Assembly: GCA_963971575.1 (NCBI GenBank)
Contig: OZ020625.1
Location: 1,612,001-1,676,000 of the forward strand
DNA: 64,000 bases
Direction of reading: 5' to 3'
Origin: Liopterus haemorrhoidalis
Lineage: Eukaryota > Arthropoda > Insecta > Coleoptera > Dytiscidae
Shown here: positions 57,765 through 64,000 of the stretch, in pieces
Layout: each line of letters starts with the position of its first letter
How positions within the stretch are numbered: the stretch's first letter is position 1
Program-made: the position numbers and the translations under genes
Notes under the pieces: model-generated
Told to the model about the DNA's origin: nothing
The model's database searches: none
Seen by the model: only the letters and a program-made list of their open reading frames with translations

Positions 57765-58067
57765 AACTGAGTTTTGTTTTGATAGGGTCTAGTAAAATTT
57801 TATTGGTCATCGTTCGGAGTGAAATAAAACAAAGTGGTCTTGAGATTTTTTTTTGTTATGTTTGGGACCAGTCGGTCATGTGCTTGTGTGGGAGCCTTGT
57901 AAGACCCTTAGGGCGCGGACCCTTTGTGTCTATGCCTGGCGCCGACCGCCCATAGCCGGAGAATTAAGGATTTTGGATGGGGACATATAAAATCACACAA
58001 TAGATTTTTCTGGATACAAGTTTAATTACGGATATGTTAATTTTATTTATTGATATTTTAATACATC
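57765..58067. other. 3' intergenic region of the OBP gene
   Basis: Contains the OBP polyadenylation signal (58042-58051) and a GC-richer patch (gcctggcgccgaccgccc near 57936). No gene seen. Confidence 0.4.
58042..58051 (-). terminator. OBP polyadenylation signal
   Basis: On the minus strand AATAAATAAA begins about 17 bp after the OBP stop codon, two overlapping AATAAA hexamers. Confidence 0.6.
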
Positions 58068-59810
58068 TTAAGGTAGCATATAGGTTTCGGGGTTTTCTTT
58101 ATACATGCATTTAGCGGTTTCATAAGCTACCTGGCAAGCATCGGTCGAAGTTGCTGAAAAATAGAACAAAAAAAAACTTAATTATAAATTTCTTATATAC
58201 ACATCGAAATGTCAAAATCGGTATGATCACAATATCTCCCTTATATATGTTGGCGGTCGGTAAAAATTGATTGTTAATAAGGATTTTATTTCTAAATAGC
58301 GCTTAAATTTTGTGTTAAATAATATGTTTACTTTAACACACTTGTGCGAAAAAGTCTTTTCCAAACAGACAATAACATTTTTTTACCGACCGCCAACATA
58401 TATAAAGGAGGTATTGTGATCGTACCGATTTTGACATTTCGAGATTTCGATGGATCTCCACGAATTGAGGTCCCTGCATAACGTTTTGACTATTTTTAGC
58501 ATGATGTCTGTCTGTCCGTCTGTCTGTCTGTCCGTCTGTCCGTCTGTCCGTCTGTCCGTCCGTCCGTCCGTCCGTCTGTCTGTCTGTGTACACGTGCAGA
58601 GCAAATTAGGCTGAAAGGATTTTTATGAAACTGCATATTTAAGCTTTTGACATCAATGACACGAGTTGATCAACTTTTGGTAAAAATCAGTTAACTAAAA
58701 ATGGGAGTTTACTCGTGTCGATTTTAAGATTTTTGCGAATATTTAGCAGCAGAAAAATATATCGAAAAAATTTATTGAACAAAATTTGCTGTAAATGCAA
58801 TAACTAATAACTTTTATTTGAGACGTTTTTTGATAAAACGAAAAATTTCGAAAAATATTTGTAAAATTTTTTGTCTCAATTTTTTCATACTTATGTTGAT
58901 ACGTTACATTTTCCATGGTCATGATAAATAATATCTCTGTTAGAAAATATTAGGCCAAGTTATTTCTACTCTGCTGCTAGAATGTATTTTATACAAGTAC
59001 TTTGTAATGGCGGTTGGTCCTGTGGTGGCCACAGCTGATTTTTTATACGTACGTTCGGTATGACAGGCTTCTACAACTTTTACAACCGATTCTTGGTATT
59101 TTTCAGGTAACATTTTCGCTTGTTGTAGCGCTGCTTCATAGTTCATTTTTCCGTTTTTCATTAGCATTAATTTTTCCATTACACATTTAAGATAACACTA
59201 AAAATAAAAAAGGAATTTTAAACTTATCTGTACAAAATTTTTCTTGGTCAAGACTTTTGGCTTCACACCTCCATCTTGCTTTAATTGTCAGGTAAGTGTT
59301 AAAAATACTTACTTTTAATTTTTTGTCTTCTGGAAATTCACCTTTATGTGTTTTAGTTATTACTTCTAAAAATACAAATAATTTTATTTTCAAAATTTAT
59401 TGGGACATATAGGCCTGGTCTTTCCACCTTGAGGTAATCCTCTAGGTAACTATCTGACAGATAAGGTTATCTAGAACTTCATCTGCTGAATAAATGTCAA
59501 TACCAATCAGTGAATTCAATACGTCAGTCTCATTATCCGTTAGATAACTATCCGATAGATATATTTGTATTGAAAGACGACATTTATTCAGTACAGAAAG
59601 TATCACATAACCTTATCTGTCAGATAGTTACCTAGAGGTTCACCTCAAGGTGGAAAGACCGGGCCTTAAAGATCGATCTTAAACAAAATCAAAAGGGTCT
59701 TACCATTTGAGGCCCTGGTTTGGGTTTTACAAATATTTCTGACCATTTGACCCGATTTTTTCATCTGCTCTTCTGTCATCTGGAAAAGAAATTTAATAGT
59801 TTTAGAAAAA

Positions 59811-59841
<31 letters not shown>

Positions 59842-61052
59842 TAATCGCCAGGGTTTGGGATGCAATCGTGTGTATTTAGCTCCACTAGTCTCTAGTATGA
59901 CGCGGCTCAAAAGGTTGCTGAAGTTTGAGATTAGTGGACGCTTGTCAAGACCTGACAAACCTCATAATAATAATAATAATTCTATAAAAAAATTCCACTG
60001 GTACTATTCTGGATTACATCCCTGTGCTTTAGTCTAAATTTTTTATGATTTTTAGACCATTCCCTCTTTGTTTCAGAATATGTGACAGATTTTATTGGTA
60101 TTACATTTTTAGTAAAATTCCCTTCAAAATTAGAAGTTTAAAATTATTTTTTGACTTCGAGAGTTCTTTAGATCAGCCCTTCTAGTAAAATTTTAGTAAA
60201 ATTCCCTTCAAAATAAAAAGTTTAGAATTATTTTTTGACTTAGAGAGTTTCCATTAAATGGTGAAAAATTGCAATTTTGATACCTCACTTAAATATATTT
60301 TCTCACGATCGGGTGTAAATATGTACCTAGTTTTTGACATATAAATTCACTTTAAAATTTTGAATTTTATTTCCTCAATTAAGTGACAGATGTAAAAAAG
60401 AAAGAGCGAATGTGTGTCTCATTTGGATTTAGCTGTATCGATGTAATTGTCTAGTGTAATTAGTGTAAATATTTAAACCTTATCATAATTAAATTAGATT
60501 AACTAAAATGTGGAATTTAATTGAACAACCCTTAATCCTTCCAAGAATCATAGCAACCAGCTAGTGGACTAATAGGGGGAGGTCCAGACTTGATCCGCTC
60601 GCAAGTCTTGGAACCCATAATGTGAGGGAGACCTAAAGTTGAGGGATGTACAGAGTAGCTCTTTTAAAGGGCGAAATATATAAACAAGTAATTTCTTCGT
60701 ATTAATTTCTTATTGGACAGACTTCTTTCAAAAACTGAATTGTACACATTTCTGTTCATAGCCTACTTAAGATTTTTTTTTTCAAATAGTCTATGGTTAT
60801 ATATAGGCTATTCCAAACGTTTAGGCAGAACTAACTGGAATTTTCATTTTTGTTGTCATGAGCTCTTCTTTTATGGTTTCAAGTAGGTCTTTGCTAAACA
60901 AAATTATCAAAAACCTCATTTAATCGGTAAAAGTTACTAAAATTAAAAATCTAGTTCCACTTAAATCAAAGAAAACAGGCTGTACTTACTTGTACACCAA
61001 ATACATTTTTGCAAAATAATAGAAAACAGAGTGATATCAAAAATATTTTCAT
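58068..61052 (-). CDS. Odorant-binding protein, classic six-cysteine, five exons
   Basis: Exons (minus): 61052-60990, 59779-59704, 59365-59313, 59197-59053, 58153-58068. All junctions are GT-AG and all phases agree, giving 140 residues, the normal family length. Exon 1 is a signal peptide (MKIFLISLCFLLFCKNVFG). The mature chain opens MTEEQMKKSGQMVRNIC. Cysteine spacing is C-X26-C-X3-C-X39-C-X9-C-X8-C, the classic PBP/GOBP pattern. Key pieces: NIC (C1), CYLKC (C2, C3), VEACHT (C4), TDACQVAYETAKC (C5, C6). The tail ends in a hydrophobic-Pro tripeptide, like LUSH, where the tail lines the pocket. Such proteins are secreted into sensillum lymph or haemolymph and carry hydrophobic ligands. Introns 1 and 2 hold a LINE-like scrap and a Harbinger MITE; intron 4 a DINE-1-like repeat. 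Confidence 0.92.
58160..58930. mobile_element. Second DINE-1-like repeat, in OBP intron 4
   Basis: An inverted pair (58196-58262 with 58378-58450: aaatgtcaaaatcggta-tgatcac and its inverse) is followed by a (GTCT/GTCC)n microsatellite at about 58503-58587 and an AT-rich core. Same architecture as the family at 52063 but unrelated sequence; right border not defined. Confidence 0.5.
59412..59665. mobile_element. PIF/Harbinger-type MITE (family D), copy 4, in OBP intron 2
   Basis: ggcctggtctttccaccttg at the left, ggtggaaagaccgggcc at the right. Lies 39 bp from exon 2 and 46 bp from exon 3, filling almost the whole intron. Confidence 0.75.
59836..59975 (+). mobile_element. LINE-like 3' end with (AAT)n tail
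   Basis: A GC-richer segment (gccagggtttgggatgc ... gtcaagacctgacaaacctc) lies between (AAT)n runs. A 3' (AAT)n tail plus AAT-rich target repeat is typical of LINE 3' fragments. No protein match. Confidence 0.4.
60030..60800. other. OBP intron 1, remaining sequence
   Basis: Contains a ~60-bp direct repeat (ttagtaaaattcccttcaaa at about 60108 and 60192) and no other recognised feature. Confidence 0.5.
60805..60985. mobile_element. Short family E element at the OBP exon 1 donor
   Basis: gctattccaaacgtttaggc at the left and tagttccacttaaatcaaag near 60953 at the right. The right end (aacaggctgtact) lies only a few bases beyond the exon 1 splice donor at 60989, so the element abuts the intron start. 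Confidence 0.55.
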
Positions 61053-61084
61053 TTTGATGCGATATTGCACAGATTTCACAATAG

Positions 61085-61117
61085 TGAAGATTTGAATTTT
61101 TTTCATATTTTATATAA
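61085..61117 (-). promoter_or_regulatory. OBP core promoter (TATA and initiator)
   Basis: On the minus strand a TATATAAAA box lies at about 61117-61108 and an initiator-like TCACT has its A at 61085, about 31 bp downstream. The resulting 5' UTR is about 33 nt before the ATG at 61052. Spacing is canonical; no transcript data. Confidence 0.5.
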
Positions 61118-61382
61118 AATTCTTATCAGTTATTTTTAATATAATATATAATTATATATTACCAATAGTATATTACCATAAAATACTGATTTCATTTTGT
61201 GATATAACAATGACAATATAGAAATGATATTAATTATGAATAATATACAGGAAGCACAATATAATGTTAGTCTTATTAAATTCGCATAATTTTTTTATTA
61301 TTGCAAAAAAATAAGCTTCGACTTCCTCGTGTGTATTGTTGAGAAATCTGGTCTCTTCATATTGCTGTACAGTCTTTCAAGG

Positions 61383-61536
61383 CAGGGTTTCCCAACCAGG
61401 GGTCCGCGAGGGATGTCTAAGAAATCAATATATATATATATATATATGTTGTATATAGGACCACCTGGATAGAGTTCCGCCAAATTAAAAAGGTATTACA
61501 GGGGATCTGTGATGCCAAAAAGGTTGGGAAACACTG
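61383..61536. mobile_element. hAT MITE (154 bp)
   Basis: CAGGGTTTCCCAACCAGGGG at the left and ggttgggaaacactg at the right; target duplication TTTCAAGG / TTTGAAGG (one mismatch) at 61375-61382 and 61537-61544. Contains a (TA)n run. Confidence 0.8.
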
Positions 61537-61879
61537 TTTGAAGGTACCTTACATATCATTTGTCCCACTTTTTGAGAATCCTTTTAGAATTTCTTCATGA
61601 CTACACATCCTTTAGAGATATCTTGTTACTATTTGGTATGGCTTCAATGTAAGGTACACCAAGAATTACAGACATAGCATATCAATGACTTACACCGTTT
61701 TAACATTATTATTCTATCATTTGTTTCCTATTTTATCTATACATTCTTATTTATATTCTCCTAGTGCGTAGCGAATGATTGAACTTCTAATTTTATTGTG
61801 GGAAAAAAATTTCGATTTTTTTACAAATTTATAAGTATTTTCACTGCAATGAAAGTAGAATTTTGGCAATGGAAAGGGA

Positions 61880-62920
61880 CTTTTGGATCTAGGAACTGCC
61901 TCTTGTATGGATAGGAAATAGCCATGAAATCCTATGCCTTTCTTTCAGTTGGCAATCTTTTGATACAGCTCGGGATGTGCACCTGAACTCTCAGAGATCA
62001 GCCATGAAGTACGTCTTCCTTTCAGTTGGCTTTGATACAGCTCGGGATGTGCACCTGAACTCTCAGAGATCAGCCATGAAGTACATCCTTTCAGTTGGCT
62101 TTGATACAGCTCGGGATGTGAATCTGAACTCTCAGAGATCAGCCATGAAGTACATCCTTTCAGTTGGCTTTGTTACAGCTCGGGATGTGCACCTGAACTC
62201 TCAGAGATCAGCCATGAAGTACGTCTTTCAGTTGGCTTTGATACAGCTCGGGATGTGCACCTGAACTCTCAGAGATCAGCCATGAAGTACGTCTTCCTTT
62301 CAGTTGGCTTTGTTACAGCTCGGGATGTTCACCTGAACTCTCAGAGATCAGCCATGAAGTACGTCTTTCAGTTGGCTTTGATACAGCTCGGGATGTGCAC
62401 CTGAACTCTCAGAGATCAGCCATGAAGTACGTCTTCCTTTCAGTTGGCTTTGATATAGCTCGGGATGTGCACCAGAACTCTCAGAGTGCAACCATGAAGT
62501 ACATCCTTTCAGTTGGTTTTGATACAGCTCGGGATGTGCACCTGAACTCTCAGAGATCAGCCATGAAGTACATCCTTTCAGTTGGCTTTGTTACAGCTCG
62601 GGATGTGCACCTGAACTCTCAGAGATCAGCCATGAAGTACGTCTTTCAGTTGGCTTTGATACAGCTCGGGATGTGCACCTGAACTCTCAGAGATCAGCCA
62701 TGAAGTACGTCTTCCTTTCAGTTGGCTTTGATACAGCTCGGGATGTGCACCAGAACTCTCAGAGTGCAACCATGAAGTACATCCTTTCAGTTGGTTTTGA
62801 TACAGCTCGGGATGTGCACCTGAACTCTCAGAGATCAGCCATGAAGTACATCCTTTCAGTTGGCTTTGATACAGCTCGGGATGTGCACCAGAACTCTCGG
62901 AGATCAACCATTGTCTTCTC
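61880..62920. repeat. Minisatellite, 69-bp unit with 278-bp higher-order repeat
   Basis: About 14 units of cacctgaactctcagagatc, agccatgaagtac, ttcagttggctttgatacag, ctcgggatgtg. Units are 69, 72 or 68 bp. Blocks of 72+69+69+68 (278 bp) start at 61977, 62395 and 62673, with a 140-bp block (72+68) at 62255. Both strands stay largely open because 69 and 72 are multiples of three; I do not regard the frames as genes. Confidence 0.9.
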
Positions 62921-63312
62921 TTTCATCACAACCACGTGTCTTATCCATAGACGTCTGAATCAACTAATATCTAATGTTCAAAGTGTATTGTGGTGCACAG
63001 GATGTCGCATAATGTTTTCGAACAAAGACGTGTTGGTTATCGGGAATGAAATACGGCACGTAGTCTTTACTAACAAAATAGAGACATGACCTATCACTTT
63101 CCTAGAACAATAGATACATGCTCTTTGTTATAATCGTTTATAATATTATATAAACATATAATGTAAATGATTTCCCGTTGATGATATTGATGGAATACAA
63201 TATTACGATGGGCGATAGAAAAAAATATATCCACACTAGCCACATGAAATGATTTTATTACCGTAAAGCAGCGATATTCATTCTTAAACCAGGATTTGGA
63301 TCCCGCCTGATA

Positions 63313-63910
63313 CCCTTTTCACACTAGAACTTTAAGTCGAGTGAACTTAAAGTTCACCAATGTTTAACATCGGTATGCTTTCACACTTGATGTTTAAATC
63401 TCTGGTGCTGTCATCAGCTACAGTAATTTTGACCTTAAGTTACCGTCATGAAATTACTAGTTTTGAACTGTCTGCGCAGACGCACATTTTGAATTATTAT
63501 AAACAAATATGGATATTTCATTTCATTCTACAATAAAGACACTACAATAAAGAATATATTACACCTGTATTAACATGTAAGTCGATACATTTTATCTCAA
63601 TTATTGTAGCTCTGTATTTTATTAAACACATTATTAAAATAAATAATTTTATTATAACAATAAGTATAAACTTCTTATAACGTCGATATAATACAGTATT
63701 CTTGTTTATGATAATATAAAATGTTGACAGCACAAATTCAAGGAGTATTTTTTTATAATAGAAATTAAGTTGGCAATGCGGACGATGTTTAAGACGCAGA
63801 TCTCTGTCTTAAACATCGCTTGTATTTAGACGAGGCCATACGGTTTCACATTAGCGTTTAAAGATACATTCACTTTAACATCCGATCTTAAAGTTCTAGT
63901 GTGAAAAGGG
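63313..63910. mobile_element. TIR element, family C, copy 3 (598 bp, intact)
   Basis: cccttttcacactagaactt and inverse, TA on both sides (63311-63312, 63911-63912). Nearly identical to 4754-5347. Confidence 0.85.
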
Positions 63911-64000
63911 TATGAGACTCATTATTTAAAATAGATCCATAGCACAAGCATAATGTGCATAAAGAAGAGTATAAAGCAGTTGCACAAATTAATAGTAAAA

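Noticed and set aside
61977..63089. Repeated open frames on both strands in the 69-bp minisatellite
   Set aside because: 68-bp units shift the frame once per 278-bp block, both strands are equally open, and no signal or splice structure is apparent.
1..64000. A CRISPR array, operon, phage or other prokaryotic-type system
   Set aside because: Tandem arrays have no constant-repeat/variable-spacer pattern, and all real genes are spliced eukaryotic genes.

Overview
The window is a repeat-laden, AT-rich stretch of an insect nuclear genome. The evidence is a complete six-cysteine odorant-binding protein (OBP) gene, a spliced eEF2-lysine methyltransferase gene, exons of what looks like an orphan class C GPCR (GPR158/smog-like), and a dense mix of Tc1/mariner, hAT, PIF/Harbinger and DINE-1-like (Helentron-type) elements. 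I cannot fix the order. There is no bacterial-style operon, CRISPR array, rRNA or functional tRNA.

Layout. 1-363: 3' end of a Tc1-like transposon. 566-808 and 12138-13051 (+): internal exons attributed to one receptor tail with CPWD/CPWE motifs, separated by about 11 kb of transposons (hAT, two mariners, TIR elements, Harbinger MITE, a CpG-rich MITE, a 0.7-kb foldback). 13.2-15.8 kb: LINE fragment, then a SINE split by a hAT that itself holds another TIR element. 16.1-25.7 kb: a run of unrelated tandem arrays with units of about 60-157 bp, ending in an 11-bp C-rich array with strong G4/i-motif character. 26.6-30.4 kb: MITEs and a decayed Harbinger. 31-39.7 kb: satellite arrays (177, 142 and 162 bp units, and a palindromic AACC/GGTT array). 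40.2-41.6 kb: nearly full-length but broken DD40D-type transposon. 42162-48818 (+): EEF2KMT in three exons, intron 1 packed with six elements. 48.8-53.6 kb: more of the dispersed satellite plus a second foldback. 52-57.8 kb: three DINE-1-like elements, two of them nested inside other transposons. 58068-61052 (-): OBP gene, five exons, with a recognisable promoter. 61.4-63.9 kb: hAT MITE, a 69-bp minisatellite with 278-bp higher-order structure, and a TIR element.

Functionally the three host genes are unrelated (receptor tail, translation-factor methylation, secreted ligand carrier); there is no pathway cluster. The strongest unusual observations are (i) an in-frame, internally repetitive insertion of about 190 residues inside the EEF2KMT Rossmann domain, (ii) DINE-1-like elements that carry different tRNA-like modules at the same internal site, and (iii) exact nested insertions whose target-site duplications can be read directly. 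I did not find evidence for a novel multi-gene system.
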